Below the pieces are notes generated by a model. The model searched no databases, was not told the DNA's origin, and saw nothing but the letters and a program-made list of their open reading frames with translations. Below are positions 5,292 through 12,686 of a DNA stretch of 12,686 nucleotides, piece after piece. This DNA comes from CAYLJV01 sp964554215 (GTDB lineage: Archaea > Hadarchaeota > Hadarchaeia > Hadarchaeales > JAGGTB01): positions 1 through 12,686 of the forward strand of contig CAZKND010000038.1 in assembly GCA_964554215.1 (NCBI GenBank). Direction: 5' to 3'. Each line of letters opens with the position of its first letter. The first letter of the stretch is position 1. The translations under genes were made by a program, and so were the position numbers.

Positions 5292-5702
5292 TCACCTTTT
5301 TCCAGACATCATGAAAGCGTATTGGGTGGCGGTAGGTAGTTTTTTTCTTACTTTTCGAGTTTCAGGACGGTAGATCAACAGTTCTTCACCTTCTTCGGTT
5401 TCTTTGTCCAATATTTTGCTTATGACCTTTTGTTCCATTTTTCCCGTTATCTTGCTGACGCCTCGACCAAGCTGAGGAGATATCCTTATTATAATAGGAA
5501 GTCTTAGTTTGGAATATTCCTCTTTTGCCAGAAGGTCTGAGAGATAATCGAGCTCACTCTTTTTAAAACGGTAATCAGAACCGTCTCTATTCGTAATATG
5601 TGGTTTTTCCATATCTAGAAGTTTTTCCAGCGTATTTCTGCTTTTAGGCAGATGAGTATTGAGATTCTTTATCTGTTTTTTCAGAAATTCGTCTTCATCC
5701 AT
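5292..5702 (-). CDS. UPF0216 / DUF61 family protein
   Basis: The 136-residue protein matches my memory of the archaeal UPF0216 (DUF61) family in order: LNTHLPKSRNTLEKLL near the start, KPHITNRDGSDYRFKKSELDYLSDLL, KLRLPIIIRISPQLGRG, KITGKMEQKVISKIL, and the terminal LPTATQYAF. The family is conserved in archaea with no established function. It is probably cytoplasmic, with no membrane segments. ATG 5702 is preferred. The longer frame uses TTG 5711, and no Shine-Dalgarno is seen before either. A TATA-like box 25-32 bases before the ATG suggests a leaderless mRNA. It lies 63 bp downstream of atpD on the same strand, so readthrough from the atp operon is also possible. A membrane protein gene follows immediately. 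Confidence 0.85.
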   Translation of the reverse strand: MDEDEFLKKQIKNLNTHLPKSRNTLEKLLDMEKPHITNRDGSDYRFKKSELDYLSDLLAKEEYSKLRLPIIIRISPQLGRGVSKITGKMEQKVISKILDKETEEGEELLIYRPETRKVRKKLPTATQYAFMMSGKR

Positions 5703-5726
5703 GATGTCCAAATATTACTATTGAGC

Positions 5727-5734
5727 TAAATAAA
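5727..5734 (-). promoter_or_regulatory. TATA-like box of a leaderless DUF61 promoter
   Basis: TTTATTTA on the minus strand, 25-32 bases before ATG 5702, so transcription would start at or near the start codon. The adjoining CTTCTTTTTT run on the same strand could also end atp operon transcripts. Confidence 0.45.
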
Positions 5735-5765
5735 AAAGAAGTTGACTTTGTAGCGGGTATAATTT

Positions 5766-6410
5766 TTAGGATTGTTGACTTTCTATTTTTTGCTTCACTC
5801 TTTTCATCCTAAACTTGTCTTCCCTTTCTTGTTCTTCTAGACGCATTTCGATGTATTCTCTATTGCTCTCTAATCTCGGAATTAAAACATGTTCAAGAGA
5901 GTTTACACGCCTTTTGGTCTTTTCAATTTCCCTGGCCAATGATTTTACAATCTCTTCTGTTTCGGCAAGCTCTAAAATTGCTTTAAGTGCTTCTTCGAAT
6001 TTTTTAGAAGCTTCATCGATACTCGTTGCGGTCTCCTGCAGATCATAACCTCGTTCCGTGATATCCCTTTCCACATCCTCGGCTTCCATAAGGGGCACTC
6101 TAACACCCATTATGTTTCTTGAGTTGATGTCAACATCGATGTCTCTTTTCGAGGCGTCTCCTATTCGCTCCAAGTCGAGTTCACCACTGTCCACTTTCGC
6201 TTCGATTAGAGCTTCGAAGGCCTCTTCCATCTCTTCGTCTACTTTTTCTTTTTTATCTTTCATAATATCGAGATTGTCAAAAAATTCAGTCACTAGAGCA
6301 TCTCGCTTTTCCCTGAGAAGTTCGTGCCCTCTCTCGGCTAGTTCTATTCTCTTTTTGAGCTTCAGAAGTTCCCCACGAGTAGGTTGAATATTTTCACTAC
6401 TAGAAGGCAT
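5766..6410 (-). CDS. atpD: A-type ATP synthase subunit D (central stalk)
   Basis: Subunit D is the long coiled-coil shaft of the central stalk that turns inside the A3B3 head. The 214 residues show the family pattern. The N-terminal helix has PTRGELLKLKKRIELAERGHELLREKRDAL (10-39), which fits the head. A less helical middle carries DVDINSRNIMGVRVP (about 92-106). A long C-terminal helix has REIEKTKRRVNSLEHVLIPRLESNREYIEMRLEEQEREDKFRMKRVK (161-207), the conserved RRVNALE-type signature. The ATG shares one base with the atpB stop (TAATG), and GAGGAG about ten bases upstream is the ribosome site. It is the last gene of the atp operon. Confidence 0.96.
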   Translation of the reverse strand: MPSSSENIQPTRGELLKLKKRIELAERGHELLREKRDALVTEFFDNLDIMKDKKEKVDEEMEEAFEALIEAKVDSGELDLERIGDASKRDIDVDINSRNIMGVRVPLMEAEDVERDITERGYDLQETATSIDEASKKFEEALKAILELAETEEIVKSLAREIEKTKRRVNSLEHVLIPRLESNREYIEMRLEEQEREDKFRMKRVKQKIESQQS

Positions 6411-7813
6411 TATTCAGACTCCTCTTGATGATTCGGATGATACTTTTCTATATACTCCTCTTCGATCCTCTTCAGTTCTTCCTCTGGCAATTCTGAGAGG
6501 ATGTCCCAACCAATGTCAAGAGTTTCTTGAAGATCTCTGTTCTCGTCTTCACCTTGTTTTAAGAATTGGTTTTCAAACTTTTCCGAGAATTCCAAATATC
6601 TTCTGTCTCTATCTGAAAGGGCCTCTTCCCCTACAACTTCGACCAAAGAACGGACATCTCTGCCTTCCGCATATGCAGAATAGAGCTGATTAGCTACGCC
6701 TTCATGGTCTTCTCTTGTTTCACCTTCTCCGATACCATCCTTCATCAATCTGGAAAGTGAGGGCAAAACGTTGAGAGGTGGATAGATACCTTTTCTGTGA
6801 AGTTCCCTTTCCAAAACCAACTGTCCTTCAGTGATATAGCCAGTAAGGTCCGGGATAGGGTGAGTTATATCGTCACTAGGCATGGTGAGAATAGGCATTT
6901 GAGTTATAGAACCTTCTCTCCCCTGAATTCTACCGGCTCTCTCGTAGATCTCGGCGAGATCCGTGTAAAGATATCCAGGATAACCCCTTCTACTGGGGAC
7001 TTCTTCCCTAGCCGCGCTGGCTTCTCGAAGAGCCTCACCATAATTAGTCATGTTAGTAAGGATGACAAGGACATGCATATCCTGATCGAAGGCGAAATAC
7101 TCCGCCGCAGTGAGCGAAATTCTAGGAGTGATTATCCTCTCGATAGCAGGGTCATCCGCCAGATTCAAAAACATAGTCACTCTCTCGAAAGCACCAGTCT
7201 CCTCAAAGTTCTCTCGGAAAAACGAAGCTTCCTCATGAGTAATACCCATCGCACAGAAAACAACTGCAAAATCTTCCTCTTCCCCTTTAATGGTCGCCTG
7301 ACGAGCTATCTGCGCAGCCAACTCGTTATGTTCAAGACCCGAAACGGAGAAAATAGGTAGCTTTTGCCCCCTCACAAGAGTGTTCATTCCGTCGATAGCG
7401 GAAATACCGGTTTGGATAAAATCAGTCGGATAATCTCTGGCCACAGGATTCATCGGAGCTCCATGGATATCCATCTCCTTTTCAGGGATGATTTCAGGAC
7501 CTCCATCTATAGGCTCTCCCCTACCACTGAAAGTCCTACCTAGAAGATCCATCGAAACTGGAAGTTTCACCGGTGAACCTGTAAACCTAACCTTAGTCTC
7601 CGAAGCATCGATGCCCGTAGTCCCTTCGAAAACCTGCACTACGGCCTGATCTTGATCTACTTCAAGAACCTGGCCATTTTTCCTTTCTCCGGAAGGTGTT
7701 TCTATTTCCACAACTTCGTTATAGCCTACTCCCTCCACCCCTTCGACAATCATTAGAGGTCCGGAAATCTCAGTTACGGTTTTGTATTCACGATTATTTT
7801 CGGAAGGTGACAT
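6410..7813 (-). CDS. atpB: A-type ATP synthase subunit B (non-catalytic head subunit)
   Basis: Subunit B alternates with A in the A3B3 hexamer and holds the non-catalytic nucleotide sites. From ATG 7813 it has 467 residues, normal for the family. The N-terminal beta barrel begins YKTVTEISGPLMIVEGV. The P-loop position is the degenerate SVSGLEHNELAAQIARQ, without Lys/Thr, as expected for B. Later landmarks are VVFCAMGITHEEASFF, ILTNMTNYGEALRE, SRRGYPGYLYTDLAEIYERAGR, ITQMPILTMPSDDITHPIPDLTGYITEGQ and YPPLNVLPSLSRLMKDGIG. A longer frame reaches TTG 7837, but ATG 7813 lies one base after the atpA stop with a strong GAGGAGG eight bases upstream, inside the 3' end of atpA. Tight coupling fits the equal A:B ratio. 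Confidence 0.97.
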   Translation of the reverse strand: MSPSENNREYKTVTEISGPLMIVEGVEGVGYNEVVEIETPSGERKNGQVLEVDQDQAVVQVFEGTTGIDASETKVRFTGSPVKLPVSMDLLGRTFSGRGEPIDGGPEIIPEKEMDIHGAPMNPVARDYPTDFIQTGISAIDGMNTLVRGQKLPIFSVSGLEHNELAAQIARQATIKGEEEDFAVVFCAMGITHEEASFFRENFEETGAFERVTMFLNLADDPAIERIITPRISLTAAEYFAFDQDMHVLVILTNMTNYGEALREASAAREEVPSRRGYPGYLYTDLAEIYERAGRIQGREGSITQMPILTMPSDDITHPIPDLTGYITEGQLVLERELHRKGIYPPLNVLPSLSRLMKDGIGEGETREDHEGVANQLYSAYAEGRDVRSLVEVVGEEALSDRDRRYLEFSEKFENQFLKQGEDENRDLQETLDIGWDILSELPEEELKRIEEEYIEKYHPNHQEESE

Positions 7814-7814
7814 C

Positions 7815-10800
7815 TTATTCCTCCTCTTCCCTATCAATAGTTTCTATTTCTTCCCCACTCAACACCTTCTCCACCTGATTCTCTATACTTTCCTTTATCT
7901 TCTCAGCTTCTTCTTCAAACTTCTCTTCAGGGAACCTTTTCATCCGGGCAATCTTACCCCGGATAGGGATCCTGGTGACCTCCTCCACAGAAGCCCCCTC
8001 CTCCACAGCTCCTACAGTTTCATCATAAAATTTGAGCGCTATATCGAACATCTCGAGCTGTTTTTTCGGAGAACAGTACGTGTCGACCTCATGCATCGCG
8101 TTCTGCTGAAGATAATCTTCCCGAATAACCTTAGAAGCTTCAAGAACAGCCCTGTCCCTTTCAGGCAAAGCATCAGGACCTACAAGTTGGACAATCTCCC
8201 TTAACTCATCCTCCTCTTGGAGGATCTCCATAGCTCTGTTCCTGTTCTCTTTCCAACCTTCCCCCACATTTTCCTCCCACCAAGTGTCGACCCTATCCAA
8301 ATATCCAGAATAACTCTCCAACCAGTTGATAGCAGGGAAATGTCTTTCATCCGCCAAGTCCGAATCCAAAGCCCAGAAAGTCTTGATAATCCTCAAAGTG
8401 TTTTGAGTGACAGGTTCCGAGAAGTCGCCACCAGGTGGAGACACCGCACCCATCACAGTCACTGAACCTTTTCTATCCTCCCGACCTTTCGTCTTCACAC
8501 GGCCGGCCCTCTCATAGAAATCGGCCAACCTAGAACCGAGATAAGCAGGATAACCCTCCTCACTAGGCATCTCCTCCAACCTTCCAGATATCTCACGAAG
8601 AGCCTCGGCCCATCTCGAAGTAGAATCCGCCATCAGAGCCACATGATAACCCATGTCCCTGAAATACTCAGCAATAGTGATGCCAGTATAGATGCTAGCT
8701 TCTCGAGCCGCGACAGGCATGTTTGAAGTATTAGCGATGAGAGAAGTTCTATCAATAATAGGATTACCAGTTCTTGGATCTTCCAGTTCGGGGAAATGAA
8801 GAATAACGTCGGTCATCTCGTTACCTCTCTCTCCACAACCGACATAAACAACGATTTGAGTATCGGACCATCTAGCGATTTGGTGGAGCATGACTGTATT
8901 GTGTAGGACCATTGGAGCGTTTCCGCCTACAAAGTTATGAGTCTCCGGTACGGTAACGTCATAAACAGGTTTGGTTTTCTCTATGGTCTTTACAGATTTT
9001 ATCTGATCGGGCATGAAATGATTTAGATGGTTTTGAGCAACTTTTTTCAACTCTCTGTTGTCTGTTATTTCGGAGAATCTTTGTAGCAGAGGGACACTCA
9101 TATTTTCTCTTTGTGTGGTGTAATTTGCAATCTTGATCCCTTTATCCTTGAAATCTTTTCGAGATTTCTCACTCTTTTCGAAGTTTTCTCTAACTACCTC
9201 CGGTGAGATTCTTACAGAATCTGATCCTTTGAAGTGATCATCCGATTCTTCCAAATATTCTAGAATTTCATCGTATTTTTCATGAGAAGAGTTTGTTTTC
9301 TCATAAAACTGTTCCAGTTCGCTTCCCGAAACTTTTACTCTGTAGTATTCGGCGTCTTCTATCTCTTTTTCTCTAAGCCTCGAACTGGCCCCTATTCTTG
9401 CCAGGCAATAGGTGAGGTCTTGGGCCATACCCTTGCTAGCGGTGCTAATTTCTATCTCGTATTTATTGAAACTCCCATCTGCAAGATAGTATCCTTTCAA
9501 GAATGAACCGATCGCAGTCTCGGAGCTTTGAAGAACTTTTTCAGGAACACTACAGTTATTCGATTTTTTCTCCTCAGGGAAACCTAGTGATACTAAGAAA
9601 TCTTTCAAAACCCTACTATTTACCTTGACGGACTTTACAGTTCTTGCAAACTCTCTTTCAGTCTCAAGGTCAAAAATCTCATCTACCAATTTTTCGAATC
9701 TGGAGAGTAGTTTTTCATTATTATTGTAAAAATGAACAGATCCAGGCTTCAAACTTCCATCGCCAAGCAAAAGGCCCAAGAATTCAGATAGCTCTTCACT
9801 CATCTCTTGAGGAATTTCGACCTTCTTGGAGTTTTTCTCACCTTTAACGGTTCTGATTTCGTGATCCCATCCGGCTAAATCAAATATTTTTGATGACACT
9901 TGCACCGTAGGTCTATTTCTTCCTAATGCATATTCTGCTAAGACCTCTTCACTAATCTCAAGCTTTTTAGAAAGATTCTTTCGACTTCCGAGTTCTTCTG
10001 AGAGCTTTTCTATAGCTTCTCTGACTTTTTCAAAGTCTTCATTGCAAACTCTTTTTTCTGGAAGTGATTCATTCACATTGATTTCGGGAGAGTTTTCTTT
10101 TCCAGGTATCTTTCTGGGGATAAGGAGCGTGTCTCCCTTTTCCAAATCTTTTGCTTGCTTTTCGATAATGTTCATATCTTGAGTTAAAACGAAAAGTTTG
10201 TGGACAGGTGTCAATTCGACTTTTCTACCGGATTCAGTCTCTATAACCTTTGTGGAGTCAGTCATACCCTTGTAAACATGAGTCGCTTCCTTTTCCACAA
10301 TCTCTCCATCCCCCATAGATAAAATTTTAATTGGATCTTCTAACTCGGTATACTCTTCGTTAGCCTTGACGGTTCTCTCCCCCCTATCTTTATTCTCTTC
10401 ATAAACCTCTTCAATAGGCTTGACCGAACCGTCAGCCAAAATTATAGGAGTTTCACCGACAACACATTTCCCCGTTCCAAAACCACCTGGGATAGCCGCT
10501 GTACCACCTTTCGCCACAGGGAAGAAAGTGTCGATAACTCTTTGACCAGAAGTTAAAGGAATGTTAGGATCCAGCTTATTCTGATAAGGCCTCGGTTTTC
10601 TCACAGGCCATTCTTGAACCATGTTTACTTCCTCTTCGCCGTCATCCGTTTCAACTTTGGCTATAGTCTCTTCAACGGTGTATTCCCCCTCACTAGCTAG
10701 CTCTACAAGTTCTCCTTCTTCGACCGATGGCGGCACCATTATTTTGTGGACAATCATCGACGTCTCCTCTACAGTACCAAGAATCGTTCCGGCCTCGACT

Positions 10801-11180
10801 TTGTCCCCCGTGCTTAGATCCGAAGGTTCGAATTTCCACTCTTTATCCCGAGGAAGGGAGTTCGTTTGTACTCCTCTTTCGATAAACGCTCCGACTTTGT
10901 TTTGAATTTGAGTCAATGGTCTTTGAATTCCATCAAAAATAGTGCCTATCAGTCCGGGACCTAACTCAACCGATAAAGGCTCTCCAGTTCTTTCGACATC
11001 TTCCCCCGGTTGTATTCCTGAAGTTTCTTCATAAACCTGAATAGTAGCTGTATCATCCTTAAGTTCAATAACCTCTCCTATCAGACTATCCTTGCCCACT
11101 TCAACGAGTTCATTCATCTCCGTGCCACGCATGTCCGAGGCTATCACCACAGGTCCGGCAACTTGTTTGATTATTCCCAT
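7815..11180 (-). CDS. atpA: A-type ATP synthase catalytic subunit A, interrupted by an intein
   Basis: The precursor has 1121 residues; without the 523-residue intein the A subunit is 598 residues, close to the usual 580-590. The N-extein (1-238) carries the beta barrel, the A-type-specific insertion (about 115-190) and WPVRKPRPYQNKLDP, then ends in the P-loop at GGFGTGK. The C-extein resumes with the missing Thr and continues VMLHQIARWSD, CGERGNEMTDVILHFPEL, NTSNMPVAAREASIY, MADSTSRWAEALREISGRLEEMPSEEGYPAYLGSRLADFYERAGR and a helical C-terminus. It is the site of ATP synthesis or hydrolysis, cytoplasmic in the A1 head. ATG 11180 follows the atpF stop by eight bases. The insertion splits Walker A between Lys and Thr, so the unspliced form cannot be active. 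Confidence 0.97.
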   Translation of the reverse strand: MGIIKQVAGPVVIASDMRGTEMNELVEVGKDSLIGEVIELKDDTATIQVYEETSGIQPGEDVERTGEPLSVELGPGLIGTIFDGIQRPLTQIQNKVGAFIERGVQTNSLPRDKEWKFEPSDLSTGDKVEAGTILGTVEETSMIVHKIMVPPSVEEGELVELASEGEYTVEETIAKVETDDGEEEVNMVQEWPVRKPRPYQNKLDPNIPLTSGQRVIDTFFPVAKGGTAAIPGGFGTGKCVVGETPIILADGSVKPIEEVYEENKDRGERTVKANEEYTELEDPIKILSMGDGEIVEKEATHVYKGMTDSTKVIETESGRKVELTPVHKLFVLTQDMNIIEKQAKDLEKGDTLLIPRKIPGKENSPEINVNESLPEKRVCNEDFEKVREAIEKLSEELGSRKNLSKKLEISEEVLAEYALGRNRPTVQVSSKIFDLAGWDHEIRTVKGEKNSKKVEIPQEMSEELSEFLGLLLGDGSLKPGSVHFYNNNEKLLSRFEKLVDEIFDLETEREFARTVKSVKVNSRVLKDFLVSLGFPEEKKSNNCSVPEKVLQSSETAIGSFLKGYYLADGSFNKYEIEISTASKGMAQDLTYCLARIGASSRLREKEIEDAEYYRVKVSGSELEQFYEKTNSSHEKYDEILEYLEESDDHFKGSDSVRISPEVVRENFEKSEKSRKDFKDKGIKIANYTTQRENMSVPLLQRFSEITDNRELKKVAQNHLNHFMPDQIKSVKTIEKTKPVYDVTVPETHNFVGGNAPMVLHNTVMLHQIARWSDTQIVVYVGCGERGNEMTDVILHFPELEDPRTGNPIIDRTSLIANTSNMPVAAREASIYTGITIAEYFRDMGYHVALMADSTSRWAEALREISGRLEEMPSEEGYPAYLGSRLADFYERAGRVKTKGREDRKGSVTVMGAVSPPGGDFSEPVTQNTLRIIKTFWALDSDLADERHFPAINWLESYSGYLDRVDTWWEENVGEGWKENRNRAMEILQEEDELREIVQLVGPDALPERDRAVLEASKVIREDYLQQNAMHEVDTYCSPKKQLEMFDIALKFYDETVGAVEEGASVEEVTRIPIRGKIARMKRFPEEKFEEEAEKIKESIENQVEKVLSGEEIETIDREEEE
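8898..10466 (-). mobile_element. LAGLIDADG homing-endonuclease intein in the AtpA P-loop (VMA-b type site)
   Basis: The 523-residue intein begins at Cys1 (CVVGETPIILADG, block A) and ends at His522-Asn523 (block G), with Thr as the first C-extein residue. Block B is TPVHKLF (Thr86, His89) and block F is VYDVTVPETHNFVGG (501-515). All class 1 splicing residues are present. The inserted endonuclease has two LAGLIDADG motifs: EFLGLLLGDGS (228-238, Asp236) and SFLKGYYLADGS (321-332, Asp330). Both catalytic Asp are intact, so it may still be an active homing enzyme. Residues about 153-200 look like a helix-turn-helix. Insertion between Lys and Thr of the P-loop is the site I remember for Pyrococcus and Thermoplasma VMA inteins, distinct from yeast VMA1. 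Two sampled 60-base lines of the intein contain 18 and 20 G+C, against 25 and 33 in two extein lines, consistent with separate ancestry. Confidence 0.95.
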
Positions 11181-11188
11181 TTTTGCAC

Positions 11189-11512
11189 CTAATCCTGTAC
11201 TTTTATTCCCACGGCTTGTTTAACAAGTTTGTCAACCATTTCTCTTCTCTCCGGCACTGAACCTTCTTTTGAAGGAATTTCTATAACTATTGGGGTAATT
11301 TGAGAGTTTTCTTCCTTCATATTTAGAACCTTTTCGTCCATTTTCTTGGCCAATTGTTCAGTGAGAATGATTACACCTATATCCTCCTTGTTAATCATCT
11401 CTTCAAAAATCTCTTCAGCTTCTTTCGCTTCTTCCACTTTATGAGCCATTTCTATTCCAGCTAATTTCATCCCATCAGCCGTGAGAGGATCCGTAATACT
11501 TACTATTTTCAT
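11189..11512 (-). CDS. atpF: A-type ATP synthase subunit F (central stalk)
   Basis: Subunit F is a small Rossmann-like protein that pairs with subunit D in the central stalk and influences catalysis. The 107-residue length is typical. The start KIVSITDPLTADGMKLAGIE and the middle EEMINKEDIGVIILTEQLAKKM, followed by ITPIVIEIPSKEGS, match the family's strand-helix order. Its ATG overlaps the atpC stop by the ATGA arrangement. The atpA start follows its stop by eight bases. The position between C and A is the standard archaeal gene order. Confidence 0.94.
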   Translation of the reverse strand: MKIVSITDPLTADGMKLAGIEMAHKVEEAKEAEEIFEEMINKEDIGVIILTEQLAKKMDEKVLNMKEENSQITPIVIEIPSKEGSVPERREMVDKLVKQAVGIKVQD

Positions 11513-12686
11513 TCGTTTTTACCCGCCATGATTAATTTGTCGTTTATTTTTTCAGAGGAAAGATTTTCTGATATCCCATTAGTAATAGTGATTAGATTTC
11601 TCACTTCCATCCTTTTCCGGAAAAAGAATGCAGTTAATGGCCCTGCTCCTGCAGAGTTTTGTATGCTCATAGTCCTCATTTTCTTTATGAAAAATTCGTA
11701 TAAGGATTTTTCGAACGAATATATCGAACCGGTTTTTCTATAATCTTCCAGAGCTTCCGATAGTTTTTCACCATAATAAGAATCTTCCAGATTTACAACT
11801 GCTTCTTTAACATCTTCCATCTCCATTGTTCTCTCAAGATTATCTCCTTCTATTTTAGAATAAATTGGAATGTGGTTCTTTTCGATTTCTTTTGCTTCCG
11901 TGTTTTGATTTAAACATCTGAGAACTGTGAGTATGTTCATTATGTCAATTTTCATACCTATAGCTTCTCGAATAACTTCAGACCCTTTTGCGCTTGAATT
12001 TTGAGCCTTTCTAATAGCATCTTCCCAAAATTTTTGTTCGACTCTTGTCCATAATGGAAGTAGGTTTTGCTCCTCCTCGACTTCCGATAATACCTCGTTA
12101 ATTGCTTCCCAATACTCCGTTTCCTCGAAAGCTGCTAGAGCTTTGTCCAGGTCTTCAGCTTTCAACACCTTTTCGTATACCTCTTCGGACAGGAACTCTT
12201 CCGGCAACAACCTTTCTTCAATATCTTCACCGGATTTTTTCACAAATTTACTGGAGAGAAGGATGTTAATATTCTCAATAGTTACGATTTTACCTAGTTC
12301 TTGAAAGATATTACTTACATTTTCAGGAGCTATAGAGTAAATTTTTGTACAGGCGTCCGCCAAGCCTGCTTTTAGAGCCCATTCAATCTGGATGGGTTCG
12401 GTCTCACTATTCTCAAGATAAGAGGCGTAATCCGTTTCATTCAATAAACTTATGAAGGATTGAAGATTTTGGGTTTGTATCAAAGAGTCCAGCTTATCGT
12501 TTTCTTTGAGTTTCCCTTTCATCGCACTAACTCGAGCGTTAGTATAGGCATAATCTCCATACCTCTTGAATCGTCTGAATAGAAAAACTATCAATAAAAC
12601 AGAAGCTGAAGCTGCTAATATGAATATTATGATTGGAACAACGGGTGAAGAAAATCCTGGCAGTATTTCTCCAATGATAGAAGCCA
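11509..12686 (-). CDS. atpC: A-type ATP synthase subunit C, 5' partial, with N-terminal membrane helix
   Basis: Subunit C (V-type d / AC39 family) is the socket that joins the central stalk to the rotor ring. Family marks are YAYTNARVSAMKGKL near the beginning, LWTRVEQKFWEDAIRKAQ in the middle, and the terminal AGAGPLTAFFFRKRMEVRNLITITNG. The family domain normally begins near YAYTNARV, but here the frame stays open without a stop to the window edge, adding about 40 residues. These include a strongly hydrophobic stretch (PIIIFILAASASVLLIVFLF, encoded about 12577-12636) followed by basic RRFKRYGD. No ATG or GTG lies in the visible extension; TTG at 12594 cuts the helix and lacks a good ribosome site. 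The true start is therefore probably beyond the window. A membrane-anchored C subunit is unusual. The stop overlaps the atpF start. Confidence 0.9.
   Translation of the reverse strand, partial: ASIIGEILPGFSSPVVPIIIFILAASASVLLIVFLFRRFKRYGDYAYTNARVSAMKGKLKENDKLDSLIQTQNLQSFISLLNETDYASYLENSETEPIQIEWALKAGLADACTKIYSIAPENVSNIFQELGKIVTIENINILLSSKFVKKSGEDIEERLLPEEFLSEEVYEKVLKAEDLDKALAAFEETEYWEAINEVLSEVEEEQNLLPLWTRVEQKFWEDAIRKAQNSSAKGSEVIREAIGMKIDIMNILTVLRCLNQNTEAKEIEKNHIPIYSKIEGDNLERTMEMEDVKEAVVNLEDSYYGEKLSEALEDYRKTGSIYSFEKSLYEFFIKKMRTMSIQNSAGAGPLTAFFFRKRMEVRNLITITNGISENLSSEKINDKLIMAGKNE

Noticed and set aside
5703..5711. TTG start extending the DUF61 protein by three residues
   Set aside because: There is no Shine-Dalgarno sequence, and the TATA spacing fits a leaderless start at ATG 5702.
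6797..7360. Plus-strand frame of 187 codons antisense to atpB
   Set aside because: It is a shadow of a highly conserved gene, with no ribosome site and a low-complexity Ser/Arg-rich product. The same applies to the plus-strand frames antisense to atpA and atpD.
7814..7837. TTG start eight residues upstream for AtpB, overlapping atpA
   Set aside because: ATG 7813 has a strong GAGGAGG site and gives the normal family length; the extension is only the antisense-free overlap with the atpA 3' end.

Overview
The window is archaeal. Two tRNA genes carry introns at the canonical 37/38 position and encode no CCA tail. There is an archaeal tRNA-splicing endonuclease next to an archaeal tryptophanyl-tRNA synthetase, a box C/D guide RNA, a UPF0216/DUF61 protein, and an A-type (A1AO) ATP synthase operon in the usual C-F-A-B-D order. 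TATA-like boxes lie about 25-35 nt upstream of several starts. Proteins are rich in Glu/Asp but still use much Lys, and base composition is moderately low in GC. This fits a moderately halophilic euryarchaeal or nanohaloarchaeal-type lineage, but I cannot assign the organism from the sequence alone.

Left part (1-2900): tRNA-Arg(UCG) with a 20-nt intron; a conserved-looking small acidic protein on the minus strand; divergent from it, atpK, a single-hairpin proteolipid of the ATP synthase rotor ring lying far from the main atp operon; a small two-helix membrane protein; tRNA-Trp(CCA) with a 64-nt intron that looks like a box C/D guide RNA; a membrane-anchored extracellular metallophosphoesterase; and a small glycine-rich membrane protein.

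Middle (3100-5770): endA and trpS on the plus strand, then a box C/D sRNA (about 4917-4976) with boxes C, D', C' and D and a GCGC closing stem. On the minus strand are a DUF61 protein, apparently from a leaderless promoter, and a small three-helix membrane protein coupled to it. The two intron-containing tRNAs, the enzyme that cuts those introns, the synthetase that charges tRNA-Trp and two methylation guides all lie within 5 kb.

Right part (5766-12686, minus strand): atpC (5' end beyond the window), atpF, atpA, atpB and atpD, tightly packed with overlapping or near-overlapping stops and starts. atpA is interrupted inside its Walker A P-loop by a 523-residue LAGLIDADG intein, so no catalytic A subunit exists until the precursor splices itself. 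atpC has an unusual in-frame membrane helix before its normal beginning.

The most unusual signals are: (1) AtpK has Gln56 where the family has the ion-carrying Glu; (2) the tRNA-Trp intron keeps exact guide geometry for C34 and position 39 although its terminal boxes have decayed; (3) an unlisted C/D sRNA downstream of trpS; (4) a membrane-anchored AtpC; and (5) the P-loop intein with an internal helix-turn-helix-like module.
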